Part shown: in pieces, positions 29,132-39,776 of the stretch
Position numbering within the stretch: position 1 is the first letter of the stretch
Layout of the letters: the number at the start of each line of letters is the position of its first letter
Assembly (NCBI GenBank): GCA_021413975.1
Contig: JAIOPJ010000054.1
Location: 124,001-188,000 of the forward strand
Origin: Gemmatimonadota bacterium
GTDB lineage: Bacteria > Gemmatimonadota > Gemmatimonadetes > Gemmatimonadales > Gemmatimonadaceae
DNA length: 64,000 nt
Direction of reading: 5' to 3'
Position numbers and translations under genes: made by a program
The notes under the pieces: generated by a model
The model's input: only the letters and a program-made list of their open reading frames with translations
The model's database searches: none
What the model was told of the DNA's origin: nothing

Positions 29132-29506
29132 CTACTTCTTGTGGAAGTAGCTGTCGGTGTGATCGAGCCAGTCCGCGCGCGGCGGACTGAAGATGTCCAC
29201 GTCGAGCGTGTCCTCCAGCGCCTCCGCCTTATGCCAGATGTTCGACGGGATGTGCAACACCTCGCCCGCCTTCACGTCGATCACCTCAGCGCCATCATCC
29301 CCCATCCAGAAACGGAGCACGCCGCTCAGGATGTAGGTGAATTGCTCGTTGTGATGCTGATGCTTGGGGACGATCGCGCCCTTCTTGAGATGCACGTGGG
29401 CGAGCATCATCTGCTGGCCGGTGATGAGCTGTCGCGAGATCTGGTCGGTGACCGTCTCGAGCGGGACGTCGGCCCAGCGGCGATGGATATGCGTAGGAGT
29501 GGTCAT
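29132..29506 (-). CDS. Cupin-domain protein
   Basis: KHQHHNEQFTYILSGVLRFWMGDD...VLHIPSNIWHKAEAL cupin motifs. Confidence 0.88.
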   Translation of the reverse strand: MTTPTHIHRRWADVPLETVTDQISRQLITGQQMMLAHVHLKKGAIVPKHQHHNEQFTYILSGVLRFWMGDDGAEVIDVKAGEVLHIPSNIWHKAEALEDTLDVDIFSPPRADWLDHTDSYFHKK

Positions 29507-29557
29507 GCGCCGAATGTAGCGAATTCGGCGCATGGCCACACCCTGCCCCTCAGCGGA

Positions 29558-30277
29558 TCACCGGCTGAGGCGGAAGACGAACTGCTGCTCCACGAGCTGC
29601 CGCACGCGCTTGCCGTTCCACTCGGCGGCGCGGAACCGCTGCTGCATGACCGCGGTGCGCACCGCCTGCTCGAACAGCGGATGCGTCGCCTCGCGGGCCT
29701 TGAACGAGGCGGGCTCCACGCGACCGAGCGTGTCGACCACGTACGTCGCGATCACGGTGCCCTCCAGACGCGACGTGCGCAGCGGGTCAGGGTACCGCGG
29801 CGCGCGCATGGCGCCGAGCGGCTTCGCAGGGTGCGCGAGGTCCTCGGCCCACATCGGACTGCCGTCGCCCTCGGGACCGGCGGGCGACGAGGGATCACCG
29901 GTCCCATCGGGCGTTCCCGGGGAGGTGGGGAGCGTGGTCCACGGGTCCATCGGCGAGGTGCCTGGCTCCGGCACCGGCGGCAGCGCGTCCGGCACCTCGA
30001 TCGGCACGACGATCGGCACGACGATCGGAGGCACCGGGCTGGGCACGCTCGGCGTCGTCGTCGGGGGCGAGGGCCGAGCGGGCGTGGTCGGCGCGGGCCG
30101 CGTCGGGACGAAGACGATATCCCTGATCGGATCCAGTTCGGCGGGATCCTCCCGCGGATCGATCGCGGTCGCCGCCAGCGCGCTCCCCACGAGCGCCGCA
30201 TGGAATGCCAACGACAGAACGGCGGCACTGCGGGTGCGTTGACGCTTGGGTGCCGACTCGAGCAGGTGGCGGAACAC
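29558..30277 (-). CDS. TonB-family energy transducer
   Basis: Single N-terminal TM, Pro-rich linker, C-terminal LEGTVIATYVVDTLGRVEPASFKAREATHPLFEQAVRTAVMQQRFRPA-like TonB domain. Confidence 0.87.
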   Translation of the reverse strand: MFRHLLESAPKRQRTRSAAVLSLAFHAALVGSALAATAIDPREDPAELDPIRDIVFVPTRPAPTTPARPSPPTTTPSVPSPVPPIVVPIVVPIEVPDALPPVPEPGTSPMDPWTTLPTSPGTPDGTGDPSSPAGPEGDGSPMWAEDLAHPAKPLGAMRAPRYPDPLRTSRLEGTVIATYVVDTLGRVEPASFKAREATHPLFEQAVRTAVMQQRFRAAEWNGKRVRQLVEQQFVFRLSR

Positions 30278-30398
30278 GTTCTCCTCCGGCGTGGGTGGTG
30301 GGACGGTCGTACCGCGACCGCCTCGATCCTTGCCTCCACGCTAGGATGTCAACCTCAACCGCTCATGACGCCGAGATGAGGAATCGGCGCGCGCTTCA

Positions 30399-32072
30399 TT
30401 AAGCCTTGGTGAGCCTCTGGAGGGCCCGCCAGAGCGGAGCATGCTGCGCGGCGGCGCGTGCCCATGGCAGTTCCTGCGCCGCACCCTTGAGCGCGACGAG
30501 CTCCCAGAGCCGCACGCGGTCGGTGGGGGACCAGCGCGCGATCTCCTTCGCGAGTGCCGCGAGGATCGGCATGAGGTGCCGCGCGCCGACCGACTCGGCC
30601 GGCGTGAGCGCCCGCACGGCCCCGGTGCACCGAGTGAGCAGCGCGCGTGCTTCCCGCTCGATCCACTCGGCGCGCTCGCGGGCCGGCACCGCCGCCAGCG
30701 CGCGCGTCGCGTGCCGACCGGCGTCGACCAGCAGTTGCTCCGACAACGGTCCCGCGCCCTCCGCGTCGGGGAGCGTGAGCACCACATCGCCGCGTGCGAG
30801 CGCGCGCAACGTGGTGATCGACGAGCGATGCGTGCGGTCCCTGGCGATGGCGGTGCGCTCGCGGTCGGCAAGGGCCGACTGTGCGGCCTGCGCAGGACGG
30901 AAGCCGAGCCGGTCATAGAACCAGTAGGCCCCCGAGGCGATCGCCTCCTCGTTGCCGGCGCCGAACTGGTAGGGGTTCACCACGAAGCGGGTGACACCGA
31001 ACATCGTGCGGAAGGCTCGGAGCGCTTGCAGGAAGAGGAACGGCGCCTCACTGCGCCGGAAGCTCTCGAAGATGTTCGCACCGGTGTTGGCCTGCGCACC
31101 GAACGGCGTGACGCCCCCGTAGCCGATGGGGACGCCATTGCTGAACATCACGTACCCGTAGTTGGCCTCGAGCGCCGAGCGATCGCCCGGCGACGCACCC
31201 AGCACACAGAGCGTCGCGCCCTCGCCGAGCGGCGCGAGATGGATCTCGCGCGGGTTCGCGTAGATGGTCGGGAAGACCTCGCGCGCGCGCGAGATGAGCG
31301 CGCCGAGCGCCGCATCGTGCCACCGCACCGCCTCGGCGCCGCGCGCGCGACGGATCCCCGGCAATGGCGTCATCACGTGCCCCACCGGGTCGCGCGGGAG
31401 CGCGCGGAACGCACTCCGCAGCTGCGGGCGCATGGGCAGGTGGTCGCGCGAGCTCGAGAGGGGCGAGTCGCCGAGCGTCCAACGCAGCGGCACCTCGGCG
31501 TCGTCGTAGAGCGTGCGCCAGGCGAGGTCGTCGTGGGCTCCCGTGGTCGGAGCGCGAGAGAGCAGCCAGGTCGCGGGATCGTCGCCACCGGCGGCCTCCC
31601 GCATCCACTCCAGCGTGCCCACCTCCCCTGACTCGAAGCGGTCCTGCTCGCTCGTGGTGAGGATCAGGTGGAGCAGCCGGTCGAGCCGTTCGGCGTCGCG
31701 CGCTTTCGGGAACGCCAGGGTGAGCGTCTGGCTGTGTCGCGCCAGCCATCGCGCGGCACCGAACATGAAGGTGTGCGTCGAGGTGGTGCCGGCCAGCCCC
31801 GAGTCGGCGAGCTGCTTCCGTTCCGGGGGCGTGAGCCTGGCGACCTGCCCGGCGATGCGCTCCAGCGCCGCGCGCGCGGCCGCGTGAATGGCGACGGCGT
31901 CAGGGAAGGCGGCGAGGAACAACAACTCGTCATGCCAGGCGGCGATCGCGGCGGCATGGCGCCAGCGGACCCGTGCGAGCGAGCGCAGCAGGGCCAGTCT
32001 CTCGGCGGTGGACGCCGACCCGAACGTCCCGCGCAGCGCGTGGAGGCGTTCGAGCCGGGCGTCCATCTTCAC
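30399..32072 (-). CDS. Uncharacterised 557-aa protein with GNAT-like segment
   Basis: FSNGVPIGYGGVTPFGAQANTGANIFESFRRSEAPFLFLQALRAFRTMFGVTRFVVNPYQFGAGNEEAIASGAYWFYDRLGFRP resembles a GNAT core; the rest is unassigned. Confidence 0.8.
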   Translation of the reverse strand: MKMDARLERLHALRGTFGSASTAERLALLRSLARVRWRHAAAIAAWHDELLFLAAFPDAVAIHAAARAALERIAGQVARLTPPERKQLADSGLAGTTSTHTFMFGAARWLARHSQTLTLAFPKARDAERLDRLLHLILTTSEQDRFESGEVGTLEWMREAAGGDDPATWLLSRAPTTGAHDDLAWRTLYDDAEVPLRWTLGDSPLSSSRDHLPMRPQLRSAFRALPRDPVGHVMTPLPGIRRARGAEAVRWHDAALGALISRAREVFPTIYANPREIHLAPLGEGATLCVLGASPGDRSALEANYGYVMFSNGVPIGYGGVTPFGAQANTGANIFESFRRSEAPFLFLQALRAFRTMFGVTRFVVNPYQFGAGNEEAIASGAYWFYDRLGFRPAQAAQSALADRERTAIARDRTHRSSITTLRALARGDVVLTLPDAEGAGPLSEQLLVDAGRHATRALAAVPARERAEWIEREARALLTRCTGAVRALTPAESVGARHLMPILAALAKEIARWSPTDRVRLWELVALKGAAQELPWARAAAQHAPLWRALQRLTKA

Positions 32073-32073
32073 A

Positions 32074-33000
32074 TCACCCGAAGATCGAGCGGGCGACGAA
32101 GAGCACGTTCGCCGGACGTTCGGCCAGGCGGCGCATGTACCAGCGGAACCAGGCGTTGCCGTAGCTGATCAGCGTGGCGACCGCGTGACCCTCGCGGCGG
32201 AAGCGCGCCTGCTCCTTCTCGCGGATCCCGTAGAGCATGTGGATCTCGTACTTCCCCTTCTCGAGCCGGATCCCGTCGGCGTAGGAGATGAGGCGCTCGA
32301 GCAGCGGGATGTCGTGCGTGCCGAGGATCGGCGTGCACTCGCCGGTCTTGGCCCAGTCGAGCATGGTGCGCGAGATCGCCTCGAAGGCCGCGTCGGTGTC
32401 GCTCTTCTTGGGGAAGGCGACCGCGGCCGGCTCGGCGTAGGCGCCCTTGACCAAGCGGATGACGGGCTTGAGCGGCCGCAGCCGCTCGAGGTCCTTCGGC
32501 GTGCGGAAGAGGTACGCCTGCAGCGCGAGGCCGGTGCTCGGGTGCTTCTTCTTCACGGTCTCGTAGAGCGCGAGCGTGCGATCGACGTAGGTGGAATCCT
32601 CCATGTCGATCCAGAGCGCCGCACCGACCGACTCCGCCTTGGCGGCGAGCGCGAGGCAGTGCTCGAGGCACTTGGCCTCCGACTGGTCCAGCCCGAGCTG
32701 CGTGGGCTTGATGCTCACCTGCGCCGGAAGGCCGCGCGCCTTGAGTTGGTCGAAGAACCAGAGGTAATGATCGCGGACGGCGTCGGCCTCGGCGATGTTG
32801 GTGATCGCCTCGCCGAGCTTGGTGAAGAGGAGCTTGCGTCCGTCCTTGGCGAGCGCCGCGCCGGCGTCGAGGGCATCCTCGGGTCGCTCGCCGGGCATGA
32901 AGGCCTTGGTGGCGCGCTTCACCACGCGGCTCTTCAAGGCGAACTGGTTGATCGTGGGGCTCTGCGCGGCGGCGAGGAGGATCGATCGGGCGATTGACAT
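32074..33000 (-). CDS. Proline dehydrogenase
   Basis: LWIDMEDSTYVDRTLALYETVKKKHPSTGLALQAYLFRT; RLVKGAYAEP; GTHD; MLYGIREKEQARF; VATLISYGNAWFRWYMRRLAERPANV. Confidence 0.92.
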   Translation of the reverse strand: MSIARSILLAAAQSPTINQFALKSRVVKRATKAFMPGERPEDALDAGAALAKDGRKLLFTKLGEAITNIAEADAVRDHYLWFFDQLKARGLPAQVSIKPTQLGLDQSEAKCLEHCLALAAKAESVGAALWIDMEDSTYVDRTLALYETVKKKHPSTGLALQAYLFRTPKDLERLRPLKPVIRLVKGAYAEPAAVAFPKKSDTDAAFEAISRTMLDWAKTGECTPILGTHDIPLLERLISYADGIRLEKGKYEIHMLYGIREKEQARFRREGHAVATLISYGNAWFRWYMRRLAERPANVLFVARSIFG

Positions 33001-33163
33001 GATCGGGGGAGATGGTGTTGGCGTGCCGGAGGGGCTCAGCGCCGCTGGCGGCACGGGATGAAAACTACTTGGGACGGACCGTTCGCGCCGACGCCGGCTG
33101 GCGCAGCCTCATGGACGCCCCGCAACTTCCGGTGCCGCAACCCTCATTGCACAGGGAGTCCAG

Positions 33164-33976
33164 ATGCACCGTCTCGCCCTTCGGGCCGTCATCGTCGTTT
33201 CACTGGCCTGCCTGGCGACGCCAGCGGCCGCACAGGCCCCGGCCGCGCGGGGCACGGTCCTGGGCGACCTCACCTGGATCGAGGCCGAGAAGCTCCTCAC
33301 GCCCGACGCCGTGGTGGTCATCCCGCTCGGCGCCGAGTCCAAGGAGCATGGCCCGCATCTCCGCCTCGACAACGACTTCCAGCTCGCCGAGTACTTCCGG
33401 GGCAGGGTCCTGACGGCGTCGAACGTGATCATGGCGCCGACGATCAACTACAACTTCTATCCCGCGTTCCGCGAGTATCCCGGCTCCACGCATCTCCGGC
33501 TGGAGACCGCCCGCGACCTCGTCGTCGACATCGTACGAAGCCTCGCCGCGTACGGCCCCAAGCGGTTCTACGTGCTCAACACGGGCGTCTCCACGCAGCG
33601 GCCGCTCGTCGCCGCCGCGGAGGTGCTCAGGGCCGAGGGGATCATGTTCTCGTTCACGAACATCCTCGAGGTCGCGGGTCCGGCCGAGGCGCAGGTGAAG
33701 CGGCAGGCACGCGGCACCCACGCCGACGAGATCGAGACCTCGATGATGTTGTACATGCACCCCGAGCGCGTGGAGATGTCCAAGGCCGTGCGCGACGACT
33801 CGCCGCAGGGCACCGGGGGGCTCACGCGGGTGGCAGGAGGGGCCGGGACCTATTCGCCGTCGGGCGTCTGGGGCGATGCCACGCTCGCGACGCGCGAGAA
33901 GGGGCGCGTGGTGGTGGAGGCGATGGTGGCGGGGATCCTGCGCGAGATCGAGGTGCTCCGCACCGCGCCGCGATAG
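33164..33976 (+). CDS. Secreted creatininase-family protein
   Basis: VVVIPLGAESKEHGPHLRLDNDF; FYVLNTGVSTQRPL; signal peptide ATPAAAQ. Confidence 0.85.
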   Translation: MHRLALRAVIVVSLACLATPAAAQAPAARGTVLGDLTWIEAEKLLTPDAVVVIPLGAESKEHGPHLRLDNDFQLAEYFRGRVLTASNVIMAPTINYNFYPAFREYPGSTHLRLETARDLVVDIVRSLAAYGPKRFYVLNTGVSTQRPLVAAAEVLRAEGIMFSFTNILEVAGPAEAQVKRQARGTHADEIETSMMLYMHPERVEMSKAVRDDSPQGTGGLTRVAGGAGTYSPSGVWGDATLATREKGRVVVEAMVAGILREIEVLRTAPR

Positions 33977-34064
33977 GGAGCGGCACGCCCGCCGCCGACT
34001 GACGCCGAGGCGGTCTCATCTCGCCCGCTATGGACTGTCACCGTGCGGCCCCTCATCGTAAAGG

Positions 34065-37000
34065 ATGAGCATTCCCCGTCTCCTCCCGTTCGCGGTCGCC
34101 GGGGCAACGGCGTTCGCCCTGCACGCGGCGCCGCTCCGCGTGATCCGTTCCACTCCCACCGGTGTCGCCGATCCGGTGACGGAGATCTCGGTCAGCTTCG
34201 ACCGGCCGGTCGCCGGCTCGATCGAGCGTGCGGTGGATCCGGCGACGGTGCTCAGGATCACGCCGGCGATCGAAGGACGGTTCGAGTGGCGCGATCCCGT
34301 GACCGTGCGCTTCGTGCCCAAGGGCCGACTCCCCGCCGACCTGCGCGTGACCGTGGAGGTGGGCACCGACTTCGCGGCGATGGACGGCAACCGGCTCGCC
34401 GAGCCGCACCGCTTCGCGTTCCGCGTGCGCGGGCCGCGGCTCCTCACGGGATCGCCGGTGGGTGAGGACGCGTCGGCGGCGCATGTGACGCCGGCGCAGC
34501 GGTTCGAGGTGGTCTACTCCGATTCGGTCGACGCGGCGCGGCTGGCCGAGGTCGCGTTCATCGAGATGGCCGCGACCTGCACGCCAAGAGTGCTGCGGAT
34601 GCGGGCCGCGGGCCAGCGGCGCATCGAACAGAAGGACGGCTGGGACTTCCTCAATGCCGGTGGCTACGCTCGCGAGCGCTCGCTCGACTCGCTCCGGCGC
34701 GTGATCGCCCTGGTGCCGCGCACGCCCGTCCCGCGCGGCTGCGCCGGCGAGTTGGTGCTCCCCGAGGAACTGTCGGCGATCGCTCCCGCGGTGCCGAAAC
34801 GCTGGGGGTTCCGGTCGTATGGGGCGCTCGCGCTCAGCAGCGCGACCTGTGCGGCGGGCGGGTGGTGCCCGCGAGGCCCGGTCTCGGTCTCGTTCTCCAA
34901 TCCGGTCTCCGGAGAACAGCTGCTGCGGTACGTGAAGCTCATCCCGGCGGTGCCGCTGGTGGTGCGCGACTCGACCGCCGTGAGCACCACCTGGGTATTG
35001 GAGGGACAGCTCACGCCACGCACCGCGTACGCGATCGTGGTCGACACCGCATTGCGCGACGTGTTCGGCCAGCGCATCACCGGCAACCCTGCTGCCGCGG
35101 TGCTGACCACCGGTTACGAGCCGTACGTGAACTATCCCTACGGCCGCCAGACGGTGGAGCGCGTGGGCTTCCGCACGCTGCCGGTGCAACATGCGAATGC
35201 CGACACGCTGGTGGCCGTGGTCGCGCCGGTGCCGCGTCGGCTCGAGAAGGAGTTCCTCGCGCGTGGCTCGTGGGGGTACGGCCAGATCTGGGACTCCGTC
35301 GCCGCACTCGGCGTGGTGCGACGGATCCCCGTCACGGCGGGGCGCGATCGCGGCTCGCTCACGGGTCTCTCGCTCCCGGTCGCCGACGCGACGCGCGCGG
35401 ATGCGCCGACGCTCTACGCGGTGAAGGTCGGCGGCAGCGCCCTCGCGAAAGGTGACGCCGGCCTCGCCAACGCGACCATCGCGCTCGTGCAGGTCACCGA
35501 TCTCGGCGTCACGGCCAGGCTCGGTGCGCAGGAGGGGATGGTGTGGGTGACCGGCGTGAGCGACGGCAAGCCGAGGGCGAACGCCGAGGTCACGCTGCAC
35601 GGGCCGGACGGCGCGGTGCTCGCGACGGCACGTACCGATGCGCAGGGGCTCGCGCAGCTGCGCGACTTCGCCGAGACGCTCGCTCCCCCCGATGCCGAGG
35701 ACGGCGAGTACGAATCGCCCGAGGGCGGTTACGTGGCGGTGCGATCGGGAAGCGACCGCGCGCTCGTGGCGGTGAACCAGTACGACGAGGACCTCAACTC
35801 GTGGAGCTTCGGTATCGGCTCGGCCTGGGGCGGTGACCGGTTCCCGATCGCCGGCGCGGTCTTCGCCGAGCGCGGGATCTACCGCCCGGGGGAGCAGGTG
35901 CATCTCAAGGCGATCGTGCGCGCGGGGCCACTCGGCGCGCTCCGTCGCCCGGCGCGCGTCGACTCGGTCCGCTGGGTGCTGAGCGACCGTGAGGACAACG
36001 ACACCTTCACGCGCACGGCCGCGCTCTCGGACTTCGGGACCGCGCAGCATGTCGTCGAGTTGCCGGCGAACGCGCCCGTGGGAACGCACCGCGTGCGGAT
36101 CATGCTCAAGCGGCGCGGCGCGTGGCGCGCGATCGCGAGCACGAACTATCGCGTCGGCGAGTACCGTCCACCCGAGTTCCTCGTGGACCTCGCCGCGCGC
36201 ACGCCCACCGGTGCGCCCGGCGGCGACCTGCGGTTCGGCATCACGGCGCGCTACCTGTTCGGCGCACCGATGGCCAAGGCGCAGGTGAACTGGGAGGCGC
36301 GCGAGGAGCGCGTCTGGCCGTGGGAGCTCAGCATCCCCGGCCTCGATGGGTGGATGATCGGCAACAACACCTGGGACTCGTCCCGCGAGAGCGGGGTGGC
36401 GGGCAACTTCGCGAGTGGCGTCGACACGCTCGACGACCGTGGCGACCGGACGATCACCGTGCGGGTGCCCGCGCGGAGTTCGGGCGTGACCTCGCGCGTG
36501 GTGCTCGCGGGGGCGGTCACCGACGTCAACCGGCAGGTGGTCGGCTCCGTGACGAGCGCGATCGTGCATCCGGCGCGCTTCTACATCGCGAGTCGCGTGG
36601 CCGGTGCGAGCTGGTTCTGGCGCGCCGACGACACGCAGCGCGTCCAGGTGCGCACGGTGCGCCCCGATGGCGCGACCGAGACCGGCGTGCGGGTCACGGG
36701 GCAGATCGTGCGGCGCGAGTGGCACCGTGTGCGCCGCGAGCGCAACGGCGTCGCCGAGATGATCGCCGAGTGGGTGACCGACACGGTCGGCACGTGCAAC
36801 GTCATCACCGCCGCCGAGCCGGTGGAGTGCGCGGTCACGCCGCGCGGCGGCGGCGTGCACACGATCGAGTTCCGCGCCGTGGACGCCGATGGGCGCGCCG
36901 CGGTCACCTCGTTCAGCCGCTGGGTCACCGGCCCCGGCTTCGTGCCTTGGAGCGACGAGACGCAGTTCAAGATGGAGCTGCTCGCCGACCGTGACCGCTA

Positions 37001-39776
37001 CGCGGTGGGCGACACGGCGACGGTGATGATCGCCTCGCCCTTCACCGATGCCGAGGCCTGGGTGACGGTGGAGCGCGAGCAGATCATCGATCAACGCCGG
37101 ATCCGCATCACCTCGGGGTCGCAGACGATCAAGGTCCCGATCACCGAGGCCTTCGTCCCCAATGCGTTCGTCTCGGTGGTCGTGGTCCGCGGGCGCAGCG
37201 CGCCGCCGGGGAAGCTCGACGACCCGGGCCGTCCGACCATGCGCGTGGGATACGTGGAGCTGCGCGTCACGCCCGAGATCAAGCGGCTGCGCGTGGGGCT
37301 CACGCTCAGCAAGCCGGACTATCGGCCGGGTGACACTGCGGTCGTGAAGGTCGCCGTGCGCGATGTGCGCGGGGTCGGCGCACGGTCCGAGGTCGCACTC
37401 TGGGCGGTGGATGAAGGCGTGCTGGCCCTCACCGGTTACAAGACCCCCGATCCGCTCGACCTGATCTATCGCCGTCGCGACCTCGGCATGCGCCTCGCGA
37501 GCAATCTCGTGTCCGTGACGCCGCAGGTGGCCGAAGGGGAGAAGGGACGTCGCGCCCCCGGCGGCGGCGGGGGCGCCGACGGTGCCGAGGTCCTGCGCTC
37601 GAAGTTCAAGACGACCGCCTTCTACCTCGGAGACGTCGTCACCGACTCGGCGGGCAACGCCGAGACACGGGCGAAACTTCCCGACAACCTCACGACCTTC
37701 CGTCTCATGGCGGTCGCGGTCACCGAGTCCGATCGCTACGGCAGCGGCGAGTCGCCGATGCTCGTCACGCGGCCCGTCGTGGCGCGGCCGGCACTGCCGC
37801 GTTTCGTGCGCCCCGGCGACACCCTGCAGGCCGGCACGGTGGTCAATCGCCGCGACGGCACCGTGGCGCAGGCGACGGTGAAGGCGCAATCCACCGGGGT
37901 GCGACTGCTCGGAGCGGCCGAACGGACGGTGGCGCTCGCCGCCGGTCGCGGAGGTGAGGCCCGGTTCCGCTACGTCGCCGTGCCGGGCGACAGCGCGGCC
38001 TTCCGGTTCGACGTGCGCTCGGCGCGCGACGTGGACGCCGTGCGCGTGGCGGTGCCGGTGAAGCCCGACTTCTTCGCTCGCAGCCACGTCATCGCCGGGA
38101 TGCTCCGCGACACGGCCACGGTGGAGTTCGCGCTGCCGGCGGGGATCGATCCCGCACGCTCGCGGATCACGATCAGCATGGGCAACACGCCGATGGCGAT
38201 CGTGCGCGGCATCCGTGGTGCGCTCAAGGTCTACGAGTACGAGTGCACGGAACAGATCTCGAGCCGGGTGACGCCATTGCTGGCGTTGCTCCGCGCCGAG
38301 GGAGCGCTCACGCCGGCCGAACGCGTGACGGCGCGCGCCGAGATCGCGCGCGGCATCGCCGTGCTGCTGGGGCGGCAGCGCGCGGACGGCGGCATAGGGT
38401 ACTGGGGATCGGGCGACTGGACGACGCCCTGGCTCACCGCCTACGCCGCCGGCGTGATCGCGGAAGCGAAGGACCTGGGGATCGCGGTGGATTCGCTGCC
38501 GCTCTCGCGTCTCACCGAGTACCTGCGGACGGCGTTGCGCGAGGCGCCGGCCGACAAGGGCCCCCTCTCATATTGGTACGATCGGCGCGCGACGCGCCTC
38601 GCCGACCAGGTGGCCGCGGCCGATGTGCTGAGCCGCCTGGGCGCAGCCGACCGGCCGGCCGAGAACGAACTGCTGCGCAACGCGCCGCAGATGCTGCGCG
38701 AGGATCGGATCCGGCTCGCCGAACTGCTCGCGCGCCGTGGCGCGACCGACGATGCCAAGCGCCTGCTCACGCCGGTCTGGGCGCAGGTCCGCATGGACGG
38801 GAGGTCGGCCGCGCTCCCCGCCGACACCACGCACTGGTACTTCAACTCGACCACGCGCGAGACCGCGCGCTTGCTCACGGCGACGCTCGCCGCCGATCCG
38901 GGGCATGCGCTCGTGGGCCCGCTCGTGGAGTGGCTCAGCGTGTCGCGCGCCGACCGGTACTGGTCGAACACGCAGGATCTGGCCGCGGCCGTGCGCGCGA
39001 TCGCGATGTACGATGCGCGCGTCCGCGCCGAGGCGCCGCGCCCGGTCGTCGTCCGCAGCGGTGCGCGGCAGGTGTTGCGCACCGTGACGGCGCGGGGCGA
39101 CACCACGTTGGCGGTCGCGCCGCTGCTCGGGCCGGTGCGCGACGAGACGCGCACGTTGCGGCTCTCGCTGAGTGCCGAGGGTGCGTCGGCGCTGCCGAGC
39201 TACTATCACGTGACCGTGAACGAGGTGCCGTTGGCGCCGCCCGTCCGTCCCGCCGACGCGGGGATCCGCGTGGAGCGCTGGTACGAGCGGTACAACGACG
39301 CGCGGCCGGTGACGAGCGTGGTGGAGGGCGAGTTGGTGCGCGTCCGGCTCCGTATCACGGTACCGGTGGAGCGCCGGTTCGTCGTGGTCGACGATGCGTT
39401 GCCGGCAGGACTCGAGGCGATCGATCTCAGCCTGCGCACGTCGGCGGTGGCGGGAGGACCGGGAGCTTCGGCCGCGCAGTCACGCGATCCGGACGCGGAG
39501 GGCGACGCGGAGGGTGAGGAGGAGAGCGGCATCGGCTACGGCCGCTACGAGGGCGGCTGGTGGTCGCCATGGGACTTCCGGGAGATCCGCGACGATCGCG
39601 TGGTCTGGTCCGCGTCGTGGCTCTGGAAGGGGACGTGGGACATCAGCTACATCGCACGTGCGACCACGCCGGGAACGTTCGTGCGGCCGCCGGCGCGCGC
39701 CGAGGAGATGTATGACCCGGGCGTGAACGGTCGCAGCGACGGCGGTCGCTTCACCGTGACGCCAAAGGCGCCGTGA
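34065..39776 (+). CDS. Bacterial alpha-2-macroglobulin with thioester motif
   Basis: 1903 aa; YECTEQISSRVTPLLALL (CxEQ thioester); AIAGAVFAERGIYRPGEQVHLKAIVR; TTFRLMAVAVTESDRYG. Confidence 0.93.
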   Translation: MSIPRLLPFAVAGATAFALHAAPLRVIRSTPTGVADPVTEISVSFDRPVAGSIERAVDPATVLRITPAIEGRFEWRDPVTVRFVPKGRLPADLRVTVEVGTDFAAMDGNRLAEPHRFAFRVRGPRLLTGSPVGEDASAAHVTPAQRFEVVYSDSVDAARLAEVAFIEMAATCTPRVLRMRAAGQRRIEQKDGWDFLNAGGYARERSLDSLRRVIALVPRTPVPRGCAGELVLPEELSAIAPAVPKRWGFRSYGALALSSATCAAGGWCPRGPVSVSFSNPVSGEQLLRYVKLIPAVPLVVRDSTAVSTTWVLEGQLTPRTAYAIVVDTALRDVFGQRITGNPAAAVLTTGYEPYVNYPYGRQTVERVGFRTLPVQHANADTLVAVVAPVPRRLEKEFLARGSWGYGQIWDSVAALGVVRRIPVTAGRDRGSLTGLSLPVADATRADAPTLYAVKVGGSALAKGDAGLANATIALVQVTDLGVTARLGAQEGMVWVTGVSDGKPRANAEVTLHGPDGAVLATARTDAQGLAQLRDFAETLAPPDAEDGEYESPEGGYVAVRSGSDRALVAVNQYDEDLNSWSFGIGSAWGGDRFPIAGAVFAERGIYRPGEQVHLKAIVRAGPLGALRRPARVDSVRWVLSDREDNDTFTRTAALSDFGTAQHVVELPANAPVGTHRVRIMLKRRGAWRAIASTNYRVGEYRPPEFLVDLAARTPTGAPGGDLRFGITARYLFGAPMAKAQVNWEAREERVWPWELSIPGLDGWMIGNNTWDSSRESGVAGNFASGVDTLDDRGDRTITVRVPARSSGVTSRVVLAGAVTDVNRQVVGSVTSAIVHPARFYIASRVAGASWFWRADDTQRVQVRTVRPDGATETGVRVTGQIVRREWHRVRRERNGVAEMIAEWVTDTVGTCNVITAAEPVECAVTPRGGGVHTIEFRAVDADGRAAVTSFSRWVTGPGFVPWSDETQFKMELLADRDRYAVGDTATVMIASPFTDAEAWVTVEREQIIDQRRIRITSGSQTIKVPITEAFVPNAFVSVVVVRGRSAPPGKLDDPGRPTMRVGYVELRVTPEIKRLRVGLTLSKPDYRPGDTAVVKVAVRDVRGVGARSEVALWAVDEGVLALTGYKTPDPLDLIYRRRDLGMRLASNLVSVTPQVAEGEKGRRAPGGGGGADGAEVLRSKFKTTAFYLGDVVTDSAGNAETRAKLPDNLTTFRLMAVAVTESDRYGSGESPMLVTRPVVARPALPRFVRPGDTLQAGTVVNRRDGTVAQATVKAQSTGVRLLGAAERTVALAAGRGGEARFRYVAVPGDSAAFRFDVRSARDVDAVRVAVPVKPDFFARSHVIAGMLRDTATVEFALPAGIDPARSRITISMGNTPMAIVRGIRGALKVYEYECTEQISSRVTPLLALLRAEGALTPAERVTARAEIARGIAVLLGRQRADGGIGYWGSGDWTTPWLTAYAAGVIAEAKDLGIAVDSLPLSRLTEYLRTALREAPADKGPLSYWYDRRATRLADQVAAADVLSRLGAADRPAENELLRNAPQMLREDRIRLAELLARRGATDDAKRLLTPVWAQVRMDGRSAALPADTTHWYFNSTTRETARLLTATLAADPGHALVGPLVEWLSVSRADRYWSNTQDLAAAVRAIAMYDARVRAEAPRPVVVRSGARQVLRTVTARGDTTLAVAPLLGPVRDETRTLRLSLSAEGASALPSYYHVTVNEVPLAPPVRPADAGIRVERWYERYNDARPVTSVVEGELVRVRLRITVPVERRFVVVDDALPAGLEAIDLSLRTSAVAGGPGASAAQSRDPDAEGDAEGEEESGIGYGRYEGGWWSPWDFREIRDDRVVWSASWLWKGTWDISYIARATTPGTFVRPPARAEEMYDPGVNGRSDGGRFTVTPKAP

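Noticed and set aside
6991-33976. DDAH plus creatininase as one creatine/guanidine catabolic locus
   Set aside because: The genes are about 26 kb apart with unrelated neighbours; no creatinase or sarcosine oxidase present.
34053-38087. 1344-aa minus-strand ORF antisense to the alpha-2-macroglobulin gene
   Set aside because: His/Arg/Asp/Gly-rich low-complexity translation with no recognisable domain; typical GC-rich shadow frame of a clearly coding opposite strand.
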